The notes under the pieces were generated by a model that saw only the letters and a program-made list of their open reading frames with translations, did not search any database and was not told the DNA's origin. Positions 1 through 6,796 of a DNA stretch of 18,249 nucleotides are shown piece by piece (positions within the stretch are counted from its first letter, which is position 1; the number at the start of each line of letters is the position of its first letter). Position numbers and translations under genes: made by a program. Source of the DNA: Thiopontia sp964344785 (GTDB lineage: Bacteria > Pseudomonadota > Gammaproteobacteria > GCF-002020875); NCBI GenBank assembly GCA_964344785.1, contig CAYFOR010000056.1, positions 1-18,249 of the forward strand, read 5' to 3'.

Positions 1-122
1 AAAATATGTGCGAGTCAGCCGTTGAAATGACCGTTTGGTGAATAAGGCGGGTTGATGTCTACGCATAGGATTGACTCCACTCGACTACACCACCCTTCAA
101 ATACCGCCGCCATCAATAACGT

Positions 123-151
123 TTGATTGTTCGCACACACTTCCATACAGT
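123..151 (+). promoter_or_regulatory. possible sigma-70 promoter for ydbH cluster
   Basis: TTGATT (123-128), a 17-base spacer and TACAGT (146-151) lie about 30 bases before the ydbH-like start. The hexamers match consensus only in part, so this is a weak prediction. The rest of 1-183 shows no gene that I can support. Confidence 0.3.
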
Positions 152-183
152 TCAGCCCCCTCTGAGCTCTTCCAAACGACTGT

Positions 184-2043
184 ATGACTCACACCATCTC
201 TTCTCTGACAGCACCAGTTCGACGGAGGAGACTATTGATTGCGCTGTCTGTTGGTATCATCATCTACAGCAGTTGGGATACCGAAGCAGTCGTCAATTCG
301 GTACTACGGTTTGCAATCAAGCAGGCAGATCTTCCTGTCACTGCACTAACCATCCAGTCTCTCGGGCTTAACCGTGTCGATATATCCCATCTGAAAACAA
401 AAGATCATCTGCTACAGCTCGACAATATCCAGATCGACTACCACTGGAGCAGCATTCTGCAGGGAGAGATTGACCGGGTCCGTGTTGAATCCGCAAAATT
501 ACATCTGCATATCGAAAATGGTCGTCTCGTACTTCCCTGGGAACAGAGCACTTCCACTCAATCTGAAAACAGCACACCATCACCACTTCCACACAAGGTG
601 GTCATCGACGCCATATCTGCAACGGTAGCAGTCGACCATCAGAGCATTGCGGTTACCACACCACTCCACCTTACCCTGACTACAGAAGACAAGAAACAGC
701 CCCAATACCACTTTACAACCGCACCCAACAGCAAGACAGGAGACACTCTTCAGCCACTCACCATTTCCGCACCCAAGCTGAACATTCAGCAGAACCACTT
801 TGAAAATATAGCGTGTTCACTCCAGATAGCGGGAAAAATCCGTCTTCACCCAGTGGAGACTCTGGTCAACTCCGATATTCTCTCCTGCAATCTTCACTCA
901 CCCACCACCGGCTTTCTGATCGACCGTCTTCAGTCCAACATCACATTTCAATATGACACCGAGAGCCACAAGACCGATGCCCGGATCGGCACCATGGATT
1001 TTCAACTGAACAGCCCCACATCACCTTCAAGCAACAACACCATCCCATTAAGCTTCTCAGGCACCATTCTGCAGCAGGATGACATGATTGAGTTGAACGG
1101 CATCATCAGCGACCGCAACCACACGATACCCATCACTGTTTCAGCAAGGCATGGCCTTGATGACCACAGCGGAACCGCCTCCATACGGATCGACAGCCAA
1201 CATTTTTCACCCAATAACACACAGCCGCACATCCTGTTCCCCCCGCTCAAGGGGTTGGTCACAGATCTCTCGGGAGATATGGGCGCAATAGTGGAACTGA
1301 GTTGGGGCAACCTGAGTCGATCAAGGGTCAAGCTCAACATCAACCAGATGGATATGCAGACCAACTTGGCAGAAGTCAAAGGCCTATCCACCGAGATCAC
1401 CCTTGACAGCATCCAGCCCCTACTGGCCAAACGCCCACAACAGATCCATATCGACGAGATCAATCCGGGGATTCCAATTCAGAATTTCAAGTCAGCCATT
1501 ACCATTCAACCGGAGACCGTCATCGTTGACAGTATGGAATGGACGCTTGCCGACAGCGTAATGTATACAGATCGAATGGTGCTGCCACTCCACCCAAAAC
1601 AGCTCCAGTTCTCCGTCCATGCCGACCAGATCGATCTATCCGATCTCTCTCGACTAGCCTCCATCAATGGGCTACAGGCGAGCGGCACACTCCATGGCAC
1701 GTTCCCAGTCACCATTCAGAATGACAAAGTTTTTGTAAACCACGCCACCCTCTCGGCCACTACAGCAGGTGTGATCCAGTACCAGGGCCACCTCAATAAT
1801 GCATCCCAGCTTGGAGGAGAACCCTCCAATCTATTATTACAAGCTCTTGAGAACTTCCACTACAACACGTTCTCTTTGGAGGCCAACGGAGAGTTGAGCG
1901 GTGACTTCAGGCTCGCGATCCAGCTCCAGGGCAACAATCCGGACCTCTATGAAGGGTACCCCCTCAACCTCAATTTTACGATTGAGGGCGACCTGTTCAG
2001 CTTGCTGAAGCAACATCCACACAGCATGAGTCTTCCCCAATAG
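184..2043 (+). CDS. ydbH: YdbH-like AsmA-type intermembrane lipid transport protein
   Basis: Predicted inner-membrane-anchored, periplasm-spanning protein of the YdbH family, which in E. coli is one of the AsmA-like bridges that carry phospholipid to the outer membrane together with TamB and YhdP. Seen here: a basic N-terminus (RRRR at 13-16), one membrane segment at about residues 17-30, then a long beta-rich, polar region. The C-terminal half resembles the YdbH domain, with GDMGAIVELSW, GLQASGTLHGTFPV and a closing LNLNFTIEGDLFSLL. At 619 residues it is much shorter than the roughly 880 of E. coli YdbH. The identification rests mainly on the two downstream genes, which match YnbE and YdbL in the same order as in E. 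coli. The ATG at 184 has no clear Shine-Dalgarno sequence, so the start is tentative. Confidence 0.8.
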   Translation: MTHTISSLTAPVRRRRLLIALSVGIIIYSSWDTEAVVNSVLRFAIKQADLPVTALTIQSLGLNRVDISHLKTKDHLLQLDNIQIDYHWSSILQGEIDRVRVESAKLHLHIENGRLVLPWEQSTSTQSENSTPSPLPHKVVIDAISATVAVDHQSIAVTTPLHLTLTTEDKKQPQYHFTTAPNSKTGDTLQPLTISAPKLNIQQNHFENIACSLQIAGKIRLHPVETLVNSDILSCNLHSPTTGFLIDRLQSNITFQYDTESHKTDARIGTMDFQLNSPTSPSSNNTIPLSFSGTILQQDDMIELNGIISDRNHTIPITVSARHGLDDHSGTASIRIDSQHFSPNNTQPHILFPPLKGLVTDLSGDMGAIVELSWGNLSRSRVKLNINQMDMQTNLAEVKGLSTEITLDSIQPLLAKRPQQIHIDEINPGIPIQNFKSAITIQPETVIVDSMEWTLADSVMYTDRMVLPLHPKQLQFSVHADQIDLSDLSRLASINGLQASGTLHGTFPVTIQNDKVFVNHATLSATTAGVIQYQGHLNNASQLGGEPSNLLLQALENFHYNTFSLEANGELSGDFRLAIQLQGNNPDLYEGYPLNLNFTIEGDLFSLLKQHPHSMSLPQ

Positions 2044-2152
2044 CAACCATTGAACCATTAACTGAAAACCACACCAGTCATCAGCAATTTATATCATCGT
2101 GGCACCGGTTTTTAGTATCATCAACCTTTCAACCAGTCGTGCTGCCGATACC

Positions 2153-2356
2153 ATGCAACAAACACATTTTGCCGCCACTTTTTTACTCCTGCTGCTGTTA
2201 CCTCTACTTTCAGGGTGCGACCCATCAGTCAAGGTTGAGGCACCAGAGAAGCCGATCACAATCAATCTCAACGTGAAGATCGAACATGAGGTTCGAGTCA
2301 AGATTATTGATAAAGAGATCGACAGCTTGATCAGCGATCACTCAGAGTTATTTTAG
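2153..2356 (+). CDS. ynbE: YnbE-like lipoprotein
   Basis: Small lipoprotein of the YnbE family, which in E. coli stacks on the C-terminus of YdbH at the outer membrane to complete the lipid bridge. From the ATG at 2153 the protein is 67 residues. It has a hydrophobic signal (FLLLLLLPLLSGC) ending in a lipobox LSGC, then the characteristic EKPITINLNVKIEHEVRVKI beta stretch. A GTG at 2099 would add 18 residues in front of the signal; the lipobox distance argues for 2153. It lies 109 bases after ydbH and 7 bases before ydbL, as expected for a cotranscribed trio. No strong ribosome binding site is visible. Confidence 0.85.
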   Translation: MQQTHFAATFLLLLLLPLLSGCDPSVKVEAPEKPITINLNVKIEHEVRVKIIDKEIDSLISDHSELF

Positions 2357-2363
2357 TACTGCC

Positions 2364-2717
2364 ATGAAGATATCCGCATTGAACCACCCAACAGCCAGGC
2401 TCGTGTACTTACCGCTTCTCGCGCTCCTTTCCATCCCCGCAGCTGCCTCTCCACTGGATGATGCAAAGCGTGCCGGTCTGGTTGGCGAAGCCAGCAGTGG
2501 ATACATTGCCATCATCAATCCTGCAGTAACATCAAGTACAATCAGACAACTTGCTGACGAGGTTAACCTGAAAAGAAAAGCAAAATATCGGGAGATTGCC
2601 GACCGACATCAAACGTCATTACAGGCAATCGAGGGAGCAGCAGGCAAGAAGTTGACAAAACGCGCCGAAAACAGCGGCCACTACTATCAAAATGATAGCG
2701 GTGACTGGACACACTAG
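2364..2717 (+). CDS. ydbL: YdbL family periplasmic protein (DUF1318)
   Basis: A 117-residue YdbL-like protein. An N-terminal signal peptide (hydrophobic LVYLPLLALLSIPAAA, likely cut near ASP at residue 28-29) is followed by the family core: LDDAKRAGLVGEASSGYIA, then VNLKRKAKYREIADRH, then IEGAAGKKLTKRAE, ending in a short G-W tail (SGDWTH). In E. coli the YdbL protein is thought to assist proper YdbH-YnbE assembly, acting in the periplasm. It follows ynbE by only 7 bases, which supports one transcript. Identification is by pattern and gene order; I see nothing truncated. Confidence 0.85.
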   Translation: MKISALNHPTARLVYLPLLALLSIPAAASPLDDAKRAGLVGEASSGYIAIINPAVTSSTIRQLADEVNLKRKAKYREIADRHQTSLQAIEGAAGKKLTKRAENSGHYYQNDSGDWTH

Positions 2718-2779
2718 AACCTATTTCTCCAGTCAAACAGTATTTCCACATTGCAAACTACAGAGTTACAAGTTACACC

Positions 2780-3748
2780 ATGAAGCATAGTAGACGTAAG
2801 GTTTTAATTATCACCCAACAGACAGTAGACCGAATCCTTATCGAGGAGGCGCTGGACCAGCATTACCAGACCGTTACCATGAATGAGCCGGAAAACCAGT
2901 CGCAGGTCATGGAAGCCTACAGCAGCCATGATCCTGACATGATCATTCTTGACACTGCGCTTGAGAACTTCGACTCATACAGCCTTTGCCATGAGCTGAC
3001 CCACAACGCCACTTCGCGCTCCACCAGCTTGTGCCATAAACCAATCGGCAATACCACGGCATGCCCCATCCCGGTCATATTGCTTGAAAAGGATATTGAG
3101 AATGCCGCAGATGCCGAAAAGGGCCTTTCTGCCGGTGCCGTCGATATCATTCGAAAGCCACTATTTCCATCGATCATTCTCAACCGTGTCCGCAGCTATC
3201 TCAAACTGAATCACCAGACTGAACTGCTTGAACATATCGCATTGAATGATCAGGCTACCGGCCTCTACAATCGGCGCGCTTTTGACCTCTTCATTGAACG
3301 GGAGTTTCAGGGTGCAATCAGAAGGAATGATGACATCAGCCTGCTATTGGTCGAAATCAATGATTTCAACCAGCACAAAACCACATTTGGAGAGGCCGCA
3401 GCGGCACACTGCATTGAACGCGTTGCCGAGATCCTAGCCAGCCTCCTGCAGCGCACCTCGGACGTTGTTGCACTCTATAGCCGCGACAAGTTTGCGCTCA
3501 TTCTACCCGACACGGATCTGCCTGGAGCTGAATGTGTCGGAAAGCTGGTACTGGATGAAGTCAAGGAGGCCGGTATCTCCTTTTCTGACACGGATCATGA
3601 AGTGCCCCTCTCTCTCTCCATCGGCTCCATATCTGTTACGGCAAACGGGGCTCTCAGCGCACTCAAGTTGCTGGATCTTGCTAAAAAGTCACTGAAGGTC
3701 GTACATAGCGAAAACAAGAAACCATCATACTACGCAAGCCTGAACTAG
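2780..3748 (+). CDS. receiver-GGDEF protein with degenerate catalytic sites
   Basis: A 322-residue protein with a receiver-like domain (about 7-140) and a GGDEF-like domain (about 150-315). In the receiver D58 (IILDTAL) and K126-P127 are kept. The acidic pair that normally follows beta-1 is missing (IITQQT), and the usual Thr/Ser after beta-4 is Glu. An insert of about 12 residues (roughly 80-94) precedes beta-4. In the GGDEF domain the DxxTGLYNRR opening is intact (157-166), but the signature is SRDKF (234-238) instead of GGDEF, and the first metal aspartate is Glu (VEINDF, E192). R225-xx-D228 sits exactly five residues before the signature, the position of the inhibitory c-di-GMP site. I therefore expect no diguanylate cyclase activity; a c-di-GMP-binding or protein-docking role is possible. 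The gene lies 62 bases after ydbL on the same strand and may be read from the same transcript. Confidence 0.85.
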   Translation: MKHSRRKVLIITQQTVDRILIEEALDQHYQTVTMNEPENQSQVMEAYSSHDPDMIILDTALENFDSYSLCHELTHNATSRSTSLCHKPIGNTTACPIPVILLEKDIENAADAEKGLSAGAVDIIRKPLFPSIILNRVRSYLKLNHQTELLEHIALNDQATGLYNRRAFDLFIEREFQGAIRRNDDISLLLVEINDFNQHKTTFGEAAAAHCIERVAEILASLLQRTSDVVALYSRDKFALILPDTDLPGAECVGKLVLDEVKEAGISFSDTDHEVPLSLSIGSISVTANGALSALKLLDLAKKSLKVVHSENKKPSYYASLN

Positions 3749-3775
3749 CACACCAATACACCCCAGATAACAACC

Positions 3776-4090
3776 TCAGTGCCGGATCGACTGGGCGATC
3801 TCGCCCTGCCCAAAGACCCCGCCCAGAATTCTCTCATTGGCGAGTGAGGCAGCAATGGCCAATGCCCGTGACTGAATTCTGATCTCTTCCTGAATCATCG
3901 GATTTTTCATCAAACGCCTGGCTGCAGCCTCAACCGACTCTTGTACACGTATCGTACAACCACTCTCGATATAAGCATCTTGCGGGCTTTTTCCAGAGGC
4001 AATCGCAATTGCAAATTTCTGCAACACACCATCCAGCCTGTTCAACCGGTCCTTCTCCATATTTTTATTAATCTCTTTTTCCATATTCAT
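3776..4090 (-). CDS. terminase small-subunit-like DNA-binding protein (orphan)
   Basis: A 104-residue protein. The middle part (LQKFAIAIASGKSPQDAY, then EAAARRLMKNPMIQEEI) follows the pattern of phage terminase small subunits: a helix, an A-Y 'AGY'-like turn, then a RLLKNPxVQ-like helix. In phages this fold recognises the packaging site; here no terminase large subunit, portal or capsid gene is nearby. I chose the ATG at 4090 because AGGTG lies 7 bases before it; an upstream ATG at 4123 would add 11 residues with no ribosome site. A sigma-70 type promoter sits at 4134-4162, so it is probably expressed on its own. It could be a phage remnant or a small domesticated DNA-binding protein. The family call is by pattern only. 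Confidence 0.5.
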   Translation of the reverse strand: MNMEKEINKNMEKDRLNRLDGVLQKFAIAIASGKSPQDAYIESGCTIRVQESVEAAARRLMKNPMIQEEIRIQSRALAIAASLANERILGGVFGQGEIAQSIRH

Positions 4091-4097
4091 GCCAAGA

Positions 4098-4102
4098 CAC
4101 CT
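4098..4102 (-). promoter_or_regulatory. ribosome binding site deciding the 4090 start
   Basis: AGGTG on the minus strand, 7 bases before the ATG at 4090. The longer reading from 4123 lacks any such site. Confidence 0.5.
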
Positions 4103-4133
4103 AAAAAAATAACCACAACCCATTGATATACGG

Positions 4134-4162
4134 ATTATGAAATAAGATTATCCTTAGTTCAA
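4134..4162 (-). promoter_or_regulatory. sigma-70 type promoter for the 3776-4090 gene
   Basis: On the minus strand TTGAAC (4162-4157), a 17-base spacer (4156-4140) and CATAAT (4139-4134). Five of six bases match consensus in each hexamer, spacing is ideal, and it sits just upstream of the small gene. Confidence 0.55.
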
Positions 4163-4268
4163 TACAAGAATAGCCTTAATTGTGGCTTTTTTTATACCTT
4201 ATGTAATCAAAATTGCTTATTGTATCAATTAGGCACTTATCACCTTTTTTACCAGACAGACAAACCAC

Positions 4269-4304
4269 AAAAAAGGCCAGCAGCCTTGACAGCTACTGGC
4301 CTTT
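4269..4304 (-). terminator. rho-independent terminator of the flagellin-like gene
   Basis: Perfect 9-base stem AAAGGCCAG (4272-4280) / CTGGCCTTT (4296-4304), extended inside by three more pairs after one mismatch. Read on the minus strand it ends in six T (4274-4269). It lies 26 bases past the stop of the 4330-5685 gene and separates it from the next minus-strand gene. Confidence 0.85.
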
Positions 4305-4329
4305 GGGTACCAGCACTCAGAGCAATCAG

Positions 4330-5685
4330 TTACAAGAGACTGAGTGCATTAGATGGCGAGATATTTGCCTGTCCCTGTACAGCTGCCTCCTGATTATCCA
4401 ATAGCTGTTGGGTGACCAGGTTAACGATGGTCTGAACGGTATCTTCATCAACGACCAGATTGTTATTGGTAGGTGCTTCAACAGTAGGTGAGCTACTGGC
4501 CTCCTCAGTCGTCTGAGTCGCACCTGACTCTCCATGCACAAACGCAAGCTCTCCAGCATCTGTGTACTGCTGCAACGTTCCGGTAACCAGATCAGCAGCA
4601 TCATCCAACAGATCAAGTGCCACATTGAAATCAGTTGAATTTCCAGACAGATCCACATTAAAGATATCCAGCGCCTCAAGCTGCCCTAACAGATCGTCAC
4701 TAGCGTTCTCCGTACCAACAAACTGCTGATATTCACCAATCTGTTGCTGCAGCTGCCCTTGAAGATCTGAGAACTGGTCTGCATCAAAACTCTGCCCACT
4801 GGCTGCATTATCCACCAGCACTTCCATCTGGGTAACAACATCAGCACCCTCTTCCAGCGCGTTGAAGGCTACCTGAGAGGCCGTTATCTGATCATTCGCT
4901 GAGCCTGGGTCTTCGTCGACAGGTGGAGGCTCATCAGGCGGCGGTTCTACCGGTGGTGGGGGAGGGGGTGGCGGCTCTACCGGAGGCGGCGGCGGCTCCA
5001 CTGGAGGCGGTTCCACATCTCCACCATCCTCAACACCAAAGAAATTATCAACCAACTCCTGTCTGGCTACCTGAAACTGCTCGCGATACTCGTTTCGAAG
5101 ATCCTTGATATCATCACGAAGTCCGCGCAAGCTACCATCATCATCTTCTTCTCTGAAATCCTGAATCAGATCCTTACGAGCCTCACGAAACTCTTCACGG
5201 AAATCTTTTCGCAAGTCCTTGATATCCGATCCCAGTTGACGAAACTCATCCAATCTCTCGTTTCTGACATCCAGAAATTCACTCTTATACTCTTTACGTA
5301 GCTCACGAATCTCCCGGTCAATCCCTCTTTTTCCTACTCCGTCCTCACGCAACTCCTGGATACGCTCAGCCCTTGCCTCCTGAAAATCTTCCTTGTAGTC
5401 CTCTTTCAACTCCCTGACTTCCATCCTGAACCGGTCAGCAAGCTCGGAACGGAACGAACTGCGCTTACCATCAGACTCTGCTACAGGTCGATGATTTGCA
5501 GAAACCTTTCGGTCATCATCATGGTCGTCATCATCTCCATGACGTACATGTACCTTTGTGTCAACTTGCTTGATCTTGTCATCATCAAGCTCCTTTGACC
5601 GGAATTTATCATGATGATTATGTCTATCAAACTGATTCCCAAATTGAAATGGGGAGCTGAAATTCGACGAAATTGATGAGCTCAT
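4330..5685 (-). CDS. flagellin-derived chimeric protein with charged repeats and polyproline linker
   Basis: 451 residues in three parts. (1) Residues 1-85: polar, His/Asp-rich head (HGDDDDHDDD at 49-58). (2) Residues 89-217: four copies of a charged helical unit with consensus (D/E)I(K/R)xLRxEYxExFxxARxELIxxFR, starting at 89, 125, 154 and 192, probably coiled coil. A linker of five proline runs joined by VE/DE (226-256) follows. (3) Residues 260-451 read like flagellin. NDQITASQ aligns with the NDGISLAQ start of the second D1 helix, VTQMEVLVDNAASGQ with the LQRMRELAVQAANG helix, VALDLLDDAADLVTGTL with the C-terminal D1 helix, and the end QANISPSNALSLL with the QANQxPQNVLSLL terminus of flagellins. 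The usual N-terminal D0 is absent. A sigma-28 type promoter (5807-5833), a ribosome site AGGTA 7 bases before the ATG, and a strong terminator frame it as a one-gene unit. Export by the flagellar system, or binding of the chaperone FliS to the C-terminus, is inferred. No member of this exact architecture is known to me. Confidence 0.75.
   Translation of the reverse strand: MSSSISSNFSSPFQFGNQFDRHNHHDKFRSKELDDDKIKQVDTKVHVRHGDDDDHDDDRKVSANHRPVAESDGKRSSFRSELADRFRMEVRELKEDYKEDFQEARAERIQELREDGVGKRGIDREIRELRKEYKSEFLDVRNERLDEFRQLGSDIKDLRKDFREEFREARKDLIQDFREEDDDGSLRGLRDDIKDLRNEYREQFQVARQELVDNFFGVEDGGDVEPPPVEPPPPPVEPPPPPPPPVEPPPDEPPPVDEDPGSANDQITASQVAFNALEEGADVVTQMEVLVDNAASGQSFDADQFSDLQGQLQQQIGEYQQFVGTENASDDLLGQLEALDIFNVDLSGNSTDFNVALDLLDDAADLVTGTLQQYTDAGELAFVHGESGATQTTEEASSSPTVEAPTNNNLVVDEDTVQTIVNLVTQQLLDNQEAAVQGQANISPSNALSLL
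5035..5421 (-). repeat. four-copy charged coiled-coil repeat inside the flagellin-like gene
   Basis: Protein-level repeats of about 26 residues at residues 89-115, 125-151, 154-181 and 192-217. All share the order acidic-I/V-K/R-x-L-K/R-x-E/D-Y/F-x-E/Q-F-x-x-A/V-R. Offsets are 36, 29 and 38 residues, so linkers vary. The DNA copies have diverged, so this is an old duplication or selection for the helix pattern. Confidence 0.8.
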
Positions 5686-5693
5686 TGTCTTGC

Positions 5694-5698
5694 TACCT
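5694..5698 (-). promoter_or_regulatory. ribosome binding site of the flagellin-like gene
   Basis: AGGTA on the minus strand ends 8 bases before the ATG at 5685, which fits this as the true start. Confidence 0.5.
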
Positions 5699-5806
5699 AA
5701 CTATATAATTAACTTGATTACTATCTATGAATATATACACGTCGACTATCACTCGCAAACGGTTCATTCATAGCAAAAACCAAAAATCTTTCACCAGCTA
5801 CCCGTC

Positions 5807-5833
5807 CTATCGGCAGACTTCGCGATATCTTTA
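5807..5833 (-). promoter_or_regulatory. sigma-28 (FliA) flagellar promoter
   Basis: Minus strand: TAAAGATA (5833-5826), exactly 11 bases, then GCCGATAG (5814-5807). The enterobacterial FliA consensus is TAAAGTTT-N11-GCCGATAA. Ten of the eleven most conserved positions (TAAA and GCCGATA) plus the spacing match. Two A8 tracts 11 bases apart (5836-5843 and 5847-5854) lie directly upstream and could act as UP element or curved DNA. The leader to the 5685 ATG would be about 115 bases. Confidence 0.75.
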
Positions 5834-5886
5834 GATTTTTTTTGAATTTTTTTTAACAGCCCAAAAAAGCACGAAATAACAATAGC

Positions 5887-5915
5887 TTGACATCATTACC
5901 CTTGACTTATATTTT
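5887..5915 (+). promoter_or_regulatory. possible plus-strand sigma-70 promoter without a gene
   Basis: TTGACA (5887-5892), 17 bases, TATTTT (5910-5915). CTTGAC occurs twice, 15 bases apart. No plus-strand gene follows before ettA, so if active it would make an antisense or non-coding transcript across the receiver remnant. Confidence 0.25.
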
Positions 5916-5963
5916 AATGTTCCTCAGCCATCAAACAAACTTTGTCTTTATTAATCGGATTCA

Positions 5964-6146
5964 TCAAAAACACTGATACCTCAATGATCCCACCTCATCG
6001 ATCTTTTTGAGCAATCGAATACCATCCCCATCCGGCATATTGATATCAAGCAGCGTGATATCCAGCCTGTGGCACTGAAAGAGCCTCCAACCCTCAACCG
6101 TCCGTCTTGCAAGAAAGGCTCTCATCGACTCTTCATCAATACATTA
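5964..6146 (-). pseudogene. remnant of a response-regulator receiver domain
   Basis: Minus-strand frame from just after a TAA down to a TGA at 5966-5964. It reads IDEESMRAFLARR, then jumps to VEGWRLFQCHRLDITLLD and INMPDGDGIRLLKKI, then ends. The phosphoacceptor block (LLDINMPDGDG) and the D-E-E block after beta-1 are recognisable. The segment between helix 1 and strand 3 is shortened, strand 4, the K-P block and everything after are gone, and no start codon stands at the right place. It is best read as an internally deleted, truncated relic. The remainder of the 5686-6322 gap holds AT-rich promoter sequence and nothing else I can support. Confidence 0.6.
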
Positions 6147-6269
6147 CCAAACACAAGGGGCACCACTCCCATGTCAACGTACAATCCAGCAGCCAATCAC
6201 CACGCAGCAGTTGCCGTTTTCACCATGATTAGCTGATTGGGCCACAACAGCCCTCGTCTTTCTTTGGTA

Positions 6270-6299
6270 GGTAACGGTCCACTGGCACAGAACCTTACC
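6270..6299 (-). terminator. hairpin downstream of hemerythrin gene, weak terminator
   Basis: On the minus strand GGTAAGGTTC pairs with GGACC-G-TTACC, a 10-pair stem with one bulged base and one wobble, 23 bases past the hemerythrin stop. No T-run follows, so it may only stabilise the 3' end. Confidence 0.3.
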
Positions 6300-6322
6300 T
6301 CTTATTCCACGGATCGTTAATT

Positions 6323-6706
6323 TTACAGATGAGACTTGTACTTCATGTCATCAATCAGAATATGGTCACGCCACCAAGTGGTCAAAAAGCTCATCAATGC
6401 TGCAACCGAGCGGCCTGATGAGGTCATCATCCAGCCTGAAATATGTTCCTGATACCGCTCATGAGAGTCCTTCTGCTCATCCAGGCCGGGATAATTGACC
6501 GCTGACAACATATTTTCTTCAGTTGAGAAGTGAGAAGACGCATATTTGTCCATTTCAATCAATACACTCAGCATATCGCTCTTATTATGGCCTTCCTCCA
6601 CCATATCAATTAACGTATTGATCAGGTTGACGATCTTCATATGCTGTTCATCAAGCACTTCATTTCCGACACTGTACTGATCAGAAACCCAGTGTATCTT
6701 TTCCAT
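6323..6706 (-). CDS. bacteriohemerythrin
   Basis: A 127-residue single-domain hemerythrin, a four-helix bundle with a non-haem di-iron site that binds O2. From the chosen start MEKIHW the iron-ligand pattern is clear: the early His (W-x-x-x-Y-x-VGN block followed by LDEQH), HFSTEE (His and Glu), HERYQEH, and the closing WWRDHILIDD (His and Asp). This is the order H...H...HxxxE...H...H...HxxxxD. I start at 6706 because GGGGGAG lies 4 bases before it; the longer reading from 6736 adds ten residues without a ribosome site. In motile bacteria such proteins deliver or sense oxygen, often linked to aerotaxis; an Aer-like receptor is encoded 9 kb away. No partner gene is adjacent. Confidence 0.9.
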   Translation of the reverse strand: MEKIHWVSDQYSVGNEVLDEQHMKIVNLINTLIDMVEEGHNKSDMLSVLIEMDKYASSHFSTEENMLSAVNYPGLDEQKDSHERYQEHISGWMMTSSGRSVAALMSFLTTWWRDHILIDDMKYKSHL

Positions 6707-6710
6707 TTTT

Positions 6711-6717
6711 CTCCCCC
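6711..6717 (-). promoter_or_regulatory. ribosome binding site of the hemerythrin gene
   Basis: GGGGGAG on the minus strand, 4 bases before the ATG at 6706. It decides the start against the upstream ATG at 6736. Confidence 0.55.
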
Positions 6718-6796
6718 TCTCTACAGCATTAACCATCTATAAACACATATTTAAGTGTAGCTTACCCCCTTTCAAAGAAAACAGTCAAATCATCCA

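Noticed and set aside
4171..4196. AGCC-N8-GGCT followed by T7 on the plus strand, terminator-like
   Set aside because: The stem is only 4 bases and the nearest plus-strand gene ends over 400 bases earlier; too weak to call.
4923..5108. Ala/Pro-rich plus-strand frame
   Set aside because: It is the complement of the polyproline codons of the flagellin-like gene.
6193..6240. CCAATCA ... TGATTGG inverted repeat
   Set aside because: Seven-base arms 34 bases apart, no transposase or target duplication; likely chance.
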